From: Zygnema cylindricum
Taxonomy: Eukaryota; Streptophyta; Zygnematophyceae; Zygnematales; Zygnemataceae
NCBI GenBank assembly: GCA_037447655.1
Contig: JBBHKE010003504.1
Coordinates: 124,001 to 188,000, forward strand
Length of the DNA stretch: 64,000 nucleotides
Direction of reading: 5' to 3'
Shown here: piece by piece, positions 1 through 9,732 of the stretch
How the letters are laid out: each line of letters opens with the position of its first letter
Position numbering within the stretch: position 1 is the stretch's first letter
Translations under genes and position numbers: made by a program
Notes under the pieces: generated by a model
Databases searched by the model: none
Told to the model about the DNA's origin: nothing
What the model saw: only the letters and a program-made list of their open reading frames with translations

Positions 1-701
1 ACTACGTTGGTAATTTGAGCTGTGATCTCTTCTCGACAATTCGGAATTCGAAGGAGGTTGGAGCATCGCTGGGAGACCTTACGGATCGCGCCAGGTGAGT
101 AATCGGGTCCTTGTGGTTGGAGGCGCGTGATAGGTTGTTAAGCGCGATAACCTAGAGGGGTTAGGATCCGACCGAAGGCTGTGCCTTCCTTTTCGCATAG
201 GCATTGTGGTTGCATTTTCTTTAGATCTGACCGTGATTGGTCTTGGATAGCGACTTCTTGTCTATTACATTTGGCCTTGTTGGGCCAGGATAATTTCCTG
301 TTGTTATTACATATGGCCTTGTGGGCCTTGGATAGTTTCCTGTTTACTACATCTGGCCTTGTGGGCCTTGAATAGTTTTCTGTTTTATTAAATCTGGCCA
401 CAAGTGGCCTTGCATAGGTGACATGTTTCTTCTTAGAGTGGCTTCAAGTGACTTATTGTGGTATTGCTTAGATCTCGCTATGAACAGCCTTATTAGGGGT
501 ATTCACGATTAGACTAACCCTGGTGATACAGAATAGATCAAATCGTTTACGGGGGTGCTTGTTTGCGTGGGTGCTTGTTTGCGTGAATTTGAAGACTTAC
601 AGTGTGATTTGATTATTAGATCTGGCGGTGGGCATTTGCACACTGACCCTGGGTATGGTCTGGCATCTAGTTACATCCGGATAGGACGACTGTCTGTTTA
701 C
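1..701 (+). other. Gyp1 transcribed leader upstream of gag
   Basis: This stretch has no convincing coding sequence and precedes the gag ATG at 702. It is duplicated at 9471-11787 in Gyp2, where about 130 bp has been replaced by an inverted LTR insertion. It contains a short tandem repeat at 226-410. I could not identify a tRNA primer-binding site with confidence; TTGGTAATTTGAGC near position 7 starts with TGG after one base but matches no tRNA 3' end that I recognise. Confidence 0.5.
226..410 (+). repeat. Tandem minisatellite, about 40-43 bp units
   Basis: Imperfect units at 269-310, 311-350 and 351-391 share the core TGGCCTTGTGGGCCTTG followed by a TTTCCTGTT segment and a TATTAC-like end. 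Degenerate flanking units lie at 226-268 and 392-410. It sits in the Gyp1 leader. Most of the array is missing in Gyp2. Confidence 0.75.
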
Positions 702-2690
702 ATGCCAACGGACTGGAACAATTTAACATTTCCAGTGGGTACCACTAGAAGCTCCAGTTATTACCGTGGACCTTACCAGGATCTGATTCCCCCCCGCTCA
801 CCTCCTGTCCTGTTCCTAGGTCATACTGGTCATACCGCTCAGTCTCTGCTAACGGGTTCACCCGACTCTAGATCTGGTATTGCCACTACATATAGATCTA
901 CATCATCTGTCTCCTCATCCTCATCCCATAGCTGGGGCGAAGATTCGGACATGGACTCCCTTGATATCCGGGATCTAATTCTACCACCTTCGCTTTTTCC
1001 TTTGAGCGGAAATATACCCACTAACTCCGATTCCTATTTTCGGGATATGGCCTCGCCCATAGCCAACGGAGGAGGTATAAATCAATTTTGTTTTTCGGGT
1101 CTGAAGGACACTATGTCCTTGTCACATTTTCTAATGCTTTTTGATATCGAGATGCAATCTCGCATTCCGGTATCAAGACCGTTATGATTTACGGGTTGCT
1201 TTCTCGTTACTTGGGCGATACCTTAGGGGATTGGCCCTATCTCTATATACACGTAAATATGCGGCAGTTTGTGCAATGAGAGAAATGGCACCCGTATATT
1301 CTGGATCGTTGGCCATAACGGGCAGTCTAAAAATTCTTTTCCAAGCTGTTGTACTTGCAGTTTATGACTTTGTAGGTAACGAAATATTTCGTGAAATACC
1401 AGAGGTCCCTCATCAGTTCGCCGTTGCAGCTCCGCAGCAATTCCAGCTCGCCCTGCAATGCTGGTTCCTCTAAGGGATCTAGTATCGTTTGTCTTCGGTT
1501 TATTACAGGAAGAATACCGAATGCAGAATCTCGACCAGGTTAGAGAACTAATGAATTTTAAACATCGCCCAGGCGAAACCGCTCCGGCATTGCGAGCACG
1601 TATGGAAACATTACGTGAAGCACAGCCAGATCTCATGTGTGACGCAGAGGTAGTTCAGAAATTTGTGGGGCAATTTCCCACCCAATCTCAACGTTTCATT
1701 CAAAGCCATTTGACTGAGGCATATGGCCTCAAATTTACTTTCAAGCAGGCTGGAGAATACGCCGTACGGTATGAAATGTAGACCAGCTGGTGGGACGCTC
1801 ACGAGCGACCTAAGTCTTCTCCAATGCAAACCCGAATCCTAATCCTAACGCACGCAACCCATGGCCTAATCCGAGACCTCTAAGGGCTCCGGCCATCGGA
1901 ACATTACCAACAAACCCTGGTGTTCGTATATGTTTTCGATGTGGTAACACTGGTCATGACGCACGTAGCTGTCCAGATAAGACCGCCACGTGTACTCATT
2001 GTAATCAAACGGGTCATTATGTACATCGATGTCACATTAAAAATATCGATTTCAGTTATCAAAATCAAATCAAAAAAGGCGGTATACCTGCTCGCTTGGC
2101 AAAATTGGTCACTCCACCCAAAGGGGTAGAGAAAGACTACCCTCTAAAAATCAGCAGGAGGGACCGAGAGAAAGCCGAGATGCAGGCTACGGTAGCGGCT
2201 ATGATGAAGGAGCAGTTTGCCGCGCTTATGGCGCGGGTCAAACCGCAATTAACCGGAATGGCCCGAACTGTGGTCCATATGCCCTCTTTTGTTGGGCGAT
2301 CACTTCAAGAGTCCACTGTTCAACAGCGGGCAGCTCAGTTTAAAGGGACTCGCGATCACAATCGCGAGTCAAAATCCATTAACACACGAATCCCATTATC
2401 ATTTGCCAAAGAACCTCGCTCACCTATTCCAGAAAACAGCCTCAAGCATCACCGCTGAGGCATTAACTATTTTAGAGAGGAGGATACAAGACACATATAA
2501 GGTCAAAGAACGTTTGTCCATCCTGTCCACAATGCTTCTCGAGTTGGATAGCAACGAAAAAACTATAGATGTAACTCCTTCAGCAGTTGCGTTACAAGCA
2601 TTACAAAACCATCGTAATGCTCTCTCTCTTCAAGCTATTACTCTTGAAAAGCGGTCTACCTTCACTCCTCACATCAGTTTTCTAGATAAC
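702..2690 (+). pseudogene. Gyp1 gag (capsid plus double CCHC nucleocapsid), frameshifted
   Basis: The start is the ATG at 702 (MPTDWNNLTF), conserved as MPTDRNNLPF in Gyp2. The N-terminus is Ser-rich, followed by a capsid-like helical region containing LAFRYQDRYDLRV and, later, METLREAQPDLM. Two zinc knuckles follow in frame 2 near 1922-2045: CFRCGNTGHDARSC and CTHCNQTGHYVHRC, both with a complete C-x2-C-x4-H-x4-C pattern. The frame breaks near 1155 (two bases short compared with Gyp2), near 1433 (one base) and near 2440. The knuckles indicate genomic RNA packaging, as in other LTR elements. Neighbouring protease follows without a clear gap. Confidence 0.75.
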
Positions 2691-3105
2691 AAATTGGGCG
2701 TTTTTACGGTTTATGGGTTTGCTCCTGCACTTCCTCTCATGGATACAGGCGCAAAGCCAATTATCCTCGGTTTTTATTTGCCATCAAAATAGGTCTTACA
2801 GTAGATAAGCTACAACCCACTACCACACATCTATTGACTTCCGCAGGTACCACAGAGCTAGTCCTCGGTATTACGATAGACCCAATCTGTTTTCAGTTTC
2901 AGAGTCAGTCAGCGACGGATTTCGCAGAAATTTATGCTCACGCCTTGGTCACCAAGTGTAGTGACTATGAATGCTTGGTCGGTCAAGACGTTATCTTCCG
3001 AGTTGGGGGGGGGGGGTTGATATGCATGATCAAACATTTTCGTACAGACCTAACAATTTTCCGGAACTCAAAATTTGCTTACCCCTTATCTCGGCCGGAC
3101 AACCC
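2691..3105 (+). pseudogene. Gyp1 retropepsin-like aspartic protease, broken
   Basis: The catalytic triad is visible as LMDTGAKPIILG near 2737-2775. A second conserved part, YECLVGQDVIFRV near 2966-3003, resembles the flap/substrate-helix end of gypsy proteases. The frame stops at 2790, resumes in another frame from 2834, and is shifted again by an uninterrupted run of 12 G at 3005-3016. After the run the continuation (MHDQTFSYRP) lies in the frame of the downstream methyltransferase, which suggests one continuous ancestral polyprotein. Gyp2 preserves the beginning (IDTGAKRIILGSDFA) up to its disruption at 13862. Confidence 0.7.
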
Positions 3106-4227
3106 ATGCCTACTACGGCCCATTCGGCGCTGATCTTGCCAGCCTATGCCGCAGTTGGCATTGGTGTAGACATCCTAGTATCACTATTAGCGGATGAAAT
3201 CTCACCAGCTTCCCCGAGTTTACCAGAATTATTTAGTACACCCGGATTTACCATTGACTCTTCAGATTTTGACCGACTATATAAATTTACTATACCAATT
3301 CGTTTATTTAGTATTCCAGATCCACCCTCCGGTGCAATAGATCCTTCTGGGTTCTTGCCCATTAAGTGGACACCGGTCAACTTACAATCTCACCAAAACG
3401 GTCTCGTTATCTTAGACCTTTTTGCGGGAATAGGGACTTCACGTCTCTCTTGCCTTCGGAACGGTCTTCTGATAAAGCATTACTATTCTGTAGATATTTA
3501 TCCTTTAGCCAGCCGCGCTCAGTTGCACCACTCTCAAGTCTTGCACGAACAGTATCCTCATCTCTTACCCCAGTCTGCGTTCCACAATATGCATTCGGCG
3601 TTGCCACAGGATATCCGGCTAATAGGGAATCATCATTTAGTGGAATTGGAACTAATTGATCTCCTCTTTAACGGATGGGAATGTCAGGGTATGTCTAGGG
3701 CCGGGAAAGGTTTAGGTATTGCACATTCACGCACTAAGCTGTACTTCGAGGTGGTTTGTCTGATCCATTTCTTCCAAAAATTGGATCGTCCTTTTGGATA
3801 CATCTTAGAGAACGTAGCAGCTAACAATGACCCCCGACCTACGGTCCTCGCAGATTATAAACGCATTGAATCGTTAATTGGACCACCACTGATCATTGAT
3901 GCCGCACGCCACGGTTCACTGGCCCACCGGGTTCGTTCCAAGTGGACTAACCTGGTGGACATGGGTCGGCTCCGAGAAGCTAACCTCGCTGTCCGTCCAC
4001 CTAACCTTTCCATTCAGGATGCACTTCTTCCATTTCATAAGGTCCAGACATGTATACAGACAGACTATCCTCCTTCATTTGGTCTTAACATCCCGGGCCA
4101 ACCACTACGTGCATTGCCTACACTAGTTGCATATCCACATTCTCACGCATACTCCAACAATGGACCGGGCATGCTTCAGAATACTCATACAGGCAGCTTA
4201 GAAGAACCTACTGCCACAGAACAATAA
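2971..4227 (+). CDS. Gyp1 DNA cytosine-5 methyltransferase domain, DNMT3-like
   Basis: An open frame of 418 codons. The methyltransferase begins near 3385. Motif I is DLFAGIG (Asp at 3415, AdoMet binding). The motif II acidic residue is in YSVDIYPLA. The motif IV loop is GWECQGMS with the nucleophilic Cys at 3682-3684. Motif VI is ENV (3808-3816). A motif VIII-like block, AHRVRSKWTNL, lies near 3922 and resembles DNMT3 AHRARYFWGNL. Motifs are in canonical linear order, unlike the rearranged plant DRM enzymes. Past the stop, motif IX/X traces continue out of frame to about 4410 (LLGRVMDP). The usual Pro before the Cys is Glu here, which may abolish activity. The reaction of the family is 5-methylcytosine formation from AdoMet. 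The domain sits between protease and RT. I infer a polyprotein domain rather than a free-standing gene. Confidence 0.85.
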   Translation: MLGRSRRYLPSWGGGVDMHDQTFSYRPNNFPELKICLPLISAGQPMPTTAHSALILPAYAAVGIGVDILVSLLADEISPASPSLPELFSTPGFTIDSSDFDRLYKFTIPIRLFSIPDPPSGAIDPSGFLPIKWTPVNLQSHQNGLVILDLFAGIGTSRLSCLRNGLLIKHYYSVDIYPLASRAQLHHSQVLHEQYPHLLPQSAFHNMHSALPQDIRLIGNHHLVELELIDLLFNGWECQGMSRAGKGLGIAHSRTKLYFEVVCLIHFFQKLDRPFGYILENVAANNDPRPTVLADYKRIESLIGPPLIIDAARHGSLAHRVRSKWTNLVDMGRLREANLAVRPPNLSIQDALLPFHKVQTCIQTDYPPSFGLNIPGQPLRALPTLVAYPHSHAYSNNGPGMLQNTHTGSLEEPTATEQ

Positions 4228-4726
4228 CATCTCTTACATTTCATCTCAGGCACCACTGCTGCTCTGAGACTCACCGAGAGGCAGCGCTGCAACCTTACTT
4301 GGTCGTGTCATGGATCCCCAATCACTGTCATTCGTCTTAGGCATGGGGTTCGGCGCTGGTCGATACGCACACAACCATCCGTCTCAATCAGTTGAGGGGG
4401 GGCATACACCATTCAAACACAGAACTTCGAAGTCCTCACCTTCTCTTCGGGGTAAAATTTTTCAGCTTGCCCTTTTTCCTTTTCCCGCTAAGTCTGACAG
4501 AGATCACACTATTTATGATTTTTTGGAACCTAGTCACATGAGTTGGTCTCTCACAGCATACACGGCCGCTAGATCTCAAGTGTTGGTACGGGCATCACCA
4601 CACTGGACAGATGTATTTCCGTCTAGAAGTTGGCATCATGCAATAAATTGTTTGCATCAGCTTCTTGTCGAGTATGAGTTGTGACACTGTTTCATAGCAG
4701 ATGAACAGCTAGCATTTGCACAAGCC
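4228..4726 (+). other. Gyp1 DNMT C-terminal remnant and spacer before RT
   Basis: Downstream of the stop at 4225-4227, pieces in different frames match the end of the Gyp3 methyltransferase: an EQ...F..GTTAA-like stretch near 4215-4262 and LLGRVMDPQSLSFVLGMG near 4297-4350, equivalent to LIGQSMDLNAITWVTKHA in Gyp3. This is the probable motif IX/X end of the domain, broken by a frameshift. The remainder up to 4726 reads open (to 4684) but I recognise nothing in it. Confidence 0.5.
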
Positions 4727-6225
4727 ATGGAAGCCATGACCGTTAACACGCTTGAAAAACCGACATGGAAATTCGGAACTAGACTAACCGAAACTGAACA
4801 TGAACTGTTAGATGAAGTCATAAACCGAAACGTAGACGCATTTGCTTTCTCCATGAAAGACTTAGGTCGACACACCACTTACAAAATGTCTATTGACTTG
4901 GAAGATGACAGACCTATATTTAAGCCCAAGCATCGTCTATCCGAAACCGAATGGGAATCTGTAGACAAACGATGCGCAGAGTTAGAAGAGGCAGGTCTGA
5001 TTTATAGGTCCGATTCCACTTTTGCGGCACCCACCGTCATGCCTCGTAAAAAAGACGCGGAGGGGAATTTTACAGAACGCCGCATGTGTGGGGACTATCG
5101 AGAACTGAATTCACATACAATCCAGGACTGACATCCAATGCCGTTGGCCGAGGACATTTTTGATCACGTGGGCGGAGCTAAACATTTTTGATCACGTGGG
5201 CGGAGCTAAATATTTTAGCATCTTAGATTTGCGACAGGGATTTAATCAAATCGAAATAGATGAAAAAGATCGACACAAAACTGCATTTTGGGGTAGTGAC
5301 GGACGTTGGGAATGGGCGGTTATGCCTTTTGGACTGAAAAATACACCGGCAGTATTCCAAAAAGTCATGGACTCAGTCTTGGGGGGATGTGAGTTTGCCC
5401 GTTGCTATATTGACGATCTAATCATCGCTTTAGCCTCTATAGAGGAACATGCAGTGCATATAAAGTGGGTGTTAAAGGAATTAAAAAAGGTAGGACTTAC
5501 ATGTCATCCTGCCAAATGTACCTTTGGGGCCGAAGGGGTTCCATACTTTGGGCATTTTTATCTCATCTGAGGGAATTTCTCCGCTAGAAGTCAAAGTGGA
5601 AGCAATTAGTAAACTACCAGCACCAACTGATTTGACTAGCCTGCGTGCATTTCTAGGGTTAGCCAATTATTACCGGCGGTTTGTTCCTAGTTTCAGCACA
5701 CTTGCATCTCCATTGAATGAACTCTTGAAGAAGTCAGTCCCGTTCACGTGAGGGACCCTCTCAGATCGGGGCGTTTCGGGGATTAAAGGACGCACTGTCT
5801 ACCGCTCCCATCCTCCGTCCCCCAAATCATAAATTACCGTTTTGTCTACAGACTGACTTTGGTAAGCCCGGTATTGCCGCTATCCTAACTCAACGCGAAC
5901 TCACAGGTGAGGAATATGTGGTGGCTTACGCCAGTAGAAGCAACAATCAAGCGGAATCAAATTACAGTAGTTACGAGGGAGAATGCCTTGCCGCAGTTTG
6001 GGGTATTGTGCATTTCCGACATTATCTCTATGGCAAGCCTTTTACCCTTCTTACTGACCATCAACCATTGCATTGGCTCATGACCAATGACAAGTTATCC
6101 GGCAAATTAGCCCGTTGGGCTCTTATTTTACAAGAATATGACATGGAAATAATCCATCGACCCGGGCTCCTCAGTTTGAATGTCGACGGCCTCTCCAGGA
6201 ACCCTTTGCCCCACTCTAATGATAA
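4727..6225 (+). pseudogene. Gyp1 reverse transcriptase and RNase H, frameshifted
   Basis: RT fingers and palm are recognisable: MCGDYRELNS near 5083, LDLRQGFNQIEI near 5225, the catalytic YIDD near 5407, and the primer-grip/thumb region LRAFLGLANYYRRF near 5641. RNase H follows with TDFGKPGIAAIL, YASRSNNQAESNYS, TDHQPLHWL and LSRNPLP, covering the usual Asp/Glu/Asp positions. A 28-bp tandem duplication at 5161-5216, a stop at 5568 and another at 5748 break the frame. The product would copy the element RNA into cDNA in cytoplasmic particles. The order RT, RNase H, integrase identifies Ty3/gypsy. Confidence 0.85.
5161..5216 (+). repeat. 28-bp tandem duplication inside Gyp1 RT
   Basis: TGATCACGTGGGCGGAGCTA begins at 5161 and again at 5189, giving a period of 28 bp. 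The second copy has one visible difference (AAACAT versus AAATAT). As 28 is not a multiple of three, the duplication alone shifts the RT frame. It looks like a small slippage or repair duplication. Confidence 0.85.
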
Positions 6226-6396
6226 TGGTGTACGACAGGATTTTGATGACGAATCAGTTGCCTCCTTATCAGCTGGAGCACATCTGATTTACAGTTTTGC
6301 AGTACCTACAAACCACAAAACCGAACACGGTCCATGGCGATACAGTGCTTTAATTTTTTTTCTATCTACTCAATCTCTCTGACGCGCACCCTTACA

Positions 6397-7584
6397 ATGG
6401 AAGAGGAGCGAGTTCGTAAGAGAGCCCAAAATTACTTATGGATGGGGGGCTCACTTATTCGTCTTCTCTCAGATGGAAGTCACCCGCATGTCCTGCTACA
6501 AACGGAACGACTATCACTTATCAACCAAATTCATACTGACCTTGGACACTATGGCACCAAACAGACTTTGAGTTTGGTACAAGCACGATATTGGTGGTCT
6601 GGCATGCAGGCTGATGTGGCAGCTTTGTTGCAAGATTACAGCACATGTGAGCGGTTACGAACCTCAATTTCTAACAGGCTAACCACCCATCAACCCTTGC
6701 CCATTCGAGGGCTCTTCTACAGATGGTCGTCTAACTTGGCAGGTCCCTTTCCAATCTCTTGAAAAGGCAGGCAGTACATTATGATTATGATCAAAAATTT
6801 CAGCAAATGGGTGGAAGTTGTGGCCCTCTCGCAGAAAACTGCCAAACTCACCACTGCACGTTTCAAAGAGCATGTGCTTCTCCGATATGGAGCCCCCGCA
6901 TAAGTACTTACCGACGAAGGAACCGAGTTCCGCGGCGAATTTCAGGAGATGCTGGACGAGGCGTTTATCGACCACCGGCGGACAAGTCGAGATCGTCCTC
7001 AAGCAGACGGTTTGGCAAAGAGGGCGGTACAAACTTTTAAGCATGCTTTGCGTAAACATTGCTTAGAAAAACAGATTACAGTGTGGGATGAATCATTGGG
7101 ATATATTGTCATTGGTTATCGCATGTCGGTATAGGCCAGCCTGGCAAATTTCAGCCCCTATTATGTGTTGTTTGGTCGAAAACCACTACTAGGTTGGAAT
7201 GTACAAAAAGCCGCGAGCTTACCTCTACCTCTTATGTCTGATTCTCTGTTTCTCGAAGAACTAACTAACCGAGCGTTGCTTTTTGCTAGACAAATGCCCA
7301 TGGCATTCGAAAAATTGTGGATTGCTCAACATCGCGACTCCTTAGAGTTTGCAACGACTCGCAGTTGCAGCTACCGGCCACAACAAAAAGCCTTCCGGGT
7401 GGGGGATTATGATTATTTGCGACGACTAACGATTGACACACTCGACACGGATGTTTCAGCTCATATCTTGAGGATAACAAAAATCGACTCCAATGGACTA
7501 TTGAGCTTACAAGGGGCTGACAAGCGAACTTTGCGGGAGCATTCGAAAAATTGTGCCCCTTGCTATCTACCTGATCTTTCCCAC
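6397..7584 (+). pseudogene. Gyp1 integrase, frameshifted
   Basis: The zinc-binding HHCC region is HTDLGHYG...YSTCERLR near 6530-6655; the first Cys of the CxxC pair reads Tyr. The catalytic core continues in another frame with IKNFSKWVEVV near 6790, LTDEGTEF near 6907 and QADGLAKRAVQTF near 7000, so the Asp, Asp and Glu/Lys-containing blocks are only partly conserved (the usual AER reads AKR). A stop interrupts at 6901 and another at 7132. The C-terminal domain continues at 7165-7560 (LFGRKPLLGWN). The protein would insert cDNA into host DNA. A PHD finger follows directly. Confidence 0.75.
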
Positions 7585-7884
7585 TGTATGGACTCGTGGC
7601 GGATGCCGATTACCGAGGCCACAGAATGTCAGTTATGCCGCCGATCAGATGGAGAAACAACAATGATCTTCTGTGACTATTACAACCTTGGATTCCATAT
7701 GGAGTGTTTCGTTCCACCTCTGCACGCTATCCCAGCTGGACACTGGTTTTGCCACTTCTGTCGCGACCTACCGATTGTCCTTACCAACTCCCCGCAGGCT
7801 AAAGAGCTTGGTGGGGGGGAATTCCATCCTTACTTACTTGATATTGCTTTGTCTTTTATTTTCTTGGTAGGTCCATGTGTTTAG
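7585..7884 (+). pseudogene. Gyp1 C-terminal PHD finger, one zinc ligand lost
   Basis: Residues at 7627-7761 fit a PHD zinc finger: CQLC, IFCDYYN, FHMEC, then WFCHFC. The order C-x2-C, C-x2-(C), H-x2-C, C-x2-C and the hydrophobic/Trp positions match the family. The fourth ligand is Tyr (TAC) where Cys (TGC) is expected, a single transition. The domain is in the same frame as the integrase C-terminal region from 7165 and ends the polyprotein at 7882. PHD fingers usually read the histone H3 tail; in this position it could guide integration, as chromodomains do in chromoviruses. That role is inference. Confidence 0.75.
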
Positions 7885-9470
7885 AATAATTTGTTTTTCC
7901 GGGCAAATTCATTTATTGTTTCTTGCGTTATATATGCTTTGTACTCCGATTATGGTCACAAATACTGTACATATGTAATGGGCATTCATTTTCTGGTGTT
8001 TATCGGCGACCCACGCTGGATGTGATGCATGCCATTCACGGTTGAACTGTCATGCACGACAGTTGTCATGCCGTAAGACGTCAGCGGGTATTATGATTTA
8101 ATCGTGTACTAATTGATGTTTCGGTGACGTGACAGGTTCATATCCGAGAGTACAACTAAAGATACGTACGGGACAAAGGTCAGAATATACTCCCATACGG
8201 CACCACGAGAACACGTTGTAAAATCAGCGTGGAACTGGACCGCGGTACGGCATCAGACATCAGGAATTCAAGCGGCTACAAACCTGACAAGTGTCTAAAG
8301 TCATGAACCCTATGAGGTTCATGCATTATTTTTGCTTAGCTTAGGGAGGGTTTTCATCCTCGAGGTGTAGATGTAAGGCATTCCGAGGCGGCCACGTAGC
8401 GGTTGTCTCTAGAAACTGGCAGTGTTTGAACATAGAAACCTCCTTGCTCAAAGACAACTAGGAATTAGTGTAGCCGTACGGATTAGTGAAAACATAAGAT
8501 AAATGCCATTTGGCAAGATACGAACTCTTCCAAATTAAGTACGGGAATCCAACATTGGAAGGTTGTCGTTTTTTGACAAGCATTATTCTCGGGATTTGTC
8601 AAACTCTATCGTTAGGGTTTCACCTAAATATTTAGTGACAGGCTAGTTTTTGAGTTAGGGTTTTTCCTTTTTCACACCCATAGTTTCATGCTAGTAATTG
8701 TCTATGAGCTTCTCCTTCTCTTTGTACTAAGACCTTACCTAATCTACCGGCGCAAGGCATCCTGCAAGGATTCCCTCCAGAGTGTCTTTTACGTGGTGTG
8801 GTTGTTGAATTGCGTATGTGGACTTGGTGTTTCTTGTTGTCACAGCCCTGACTTTGCAGTCAAGCTCTAGTCTTGTCTTGCTTTGTGGGAATACCGGCTA
8901 TCTTGGCTCCTTTGTCCAATTAAGGAAGGGTTCTTATCTATTGGTTGGACTCCTCTAGAGAATATAAAAAGACTTCATAGCCTAGTGGCTACTGTCTCAA
9001 ATATTCTCGTACTTAATTTGCTTTGTTTTTAATTTTTTTTATTCCTCTTGTCAATTGGCTTCTTTATTTCTACTTTATTTTAATTTGTTATCTTTCTAAT
9101 TTTATTTATTCCTTGTATCAATTGTTTTCTTCCTGTCTAGTTTTTTCTGAATTTGTTGTAATTAAAAAAAAAAAACAAATATTTTTGTTATGCTTTGCTT
9201 CAATTTATTTGTTCTCTAGTTCGTTTTTGAATTGTTGAATCTGAGATTGTTGAACTGTCCAATATCGTTTTCTCTTCTTTCTTCCTACCGGATTAACTCA
9301 CTCAGAACACCTAGAAAACTTAAAAACTTAAAATTAACAAAAAAAAAAAACCTCAAATATATATCAATATATAAAGTAGGTTGCACGAATTATAACATCG
9401 AATTATCGTTGCTTTATAGACGGGTAGAGCGTGGCATAGTGCTGATACGCGTACCCTAACAGGCTACTAA
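7885..9470 (+). repeat. Gyp1/Gyp2 shared LTR-like noncoding region
   Basis: No coding sequence is supported in these 1.6 kb. The stretch contains a TATA box (8963), AT-rich and T-rich tracts (9010-9240) and ends just before the copy of the window-start sequence at 9471. A G-rich, purine-rich tract at 7809-7819 may be part of a polypurine tract, but no TG start follows it directly. I infer that most of the region is an LTR serving as 3' LTR of Gyp1 and 5' LTR of Gyp2. The exact start is not resolved because the other LTRs lie outside the window. Confidence 0.55.
8963..8969 (+). promoter_or_regulatory. TATA box of the Gyp LTR promoter
   Basis: TATAAAA in the context GAGAATATAAAAAGACTTC, about 500 bp upstream of the leader start. 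It is the best core-promoter candidate for the Gyp1/Gyp2 family; the start would be expected near 8990-9000. This rests on motif and position only. Confidence 0.5.
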
Positions 9471-9732
9471 CTACGTTGGTAATTTGAGCTGTGATCTCTT
9501 CTCGACAATACGGAATTGGAGAGAGGTTGCAGCATCACTGGGAGACCACCTTACAGATCGCTCTAGGTGAGTAGTCGGGTCCTTTTGGTTGCAGGCGCGC
9601 GATAGGTTGTTAAGCGCGGTAACCTAAAGGAGTTAGGATCCGACCGAAGGCTGTGCCTTCCTTTCCGCATAGGCATTGTGGTGGCATTTTCTTTAGATCT
9701 AACTGTGATTCGTCTTGGATAGCAACTTCTTG

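Larger units (their letters stand above)
1..9470 (+). mobile_element. Gyp1: Ty3/gypsy LTR retrotransposon encoding DNMT and PHD finger, decayed
   Basis: Domain order read from the translated frames is Gag with two CCHC knuckles, aspartic protease, cytosine-5 DNA methyltransferase, reverse transcriptase (YIDD), RNase H, integrase and PHD finger. RT before integrase is the Ty3/gypsy order. The window opens inside the element: positions 1-130 are repeated almost identically from 9471, so the upstream LTR lies outside. The region before 9470 should contain the downstream LTR, which also serves the second copy (Gyp2). Frameshifts, stops and duplications break the polyprotein in at least eight places, so this copy cannot make a full product. 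The exact LTR ends were not resolved. Confidence 0.85.

Noticed and set aside
226-410. CRISPR-like array
   Set aside because: Units are contiguous imperfect repeats without spacers, in a eukaryotic retrotransposon leader.
8688-9459. Short hydrophobic open frames (Leu/Phe-rich) in the Gyp LTR region
   Set aside because: T-rich DNA gives Phe/Leu-rich translations; no homology or conserved start supports membrane peptides.
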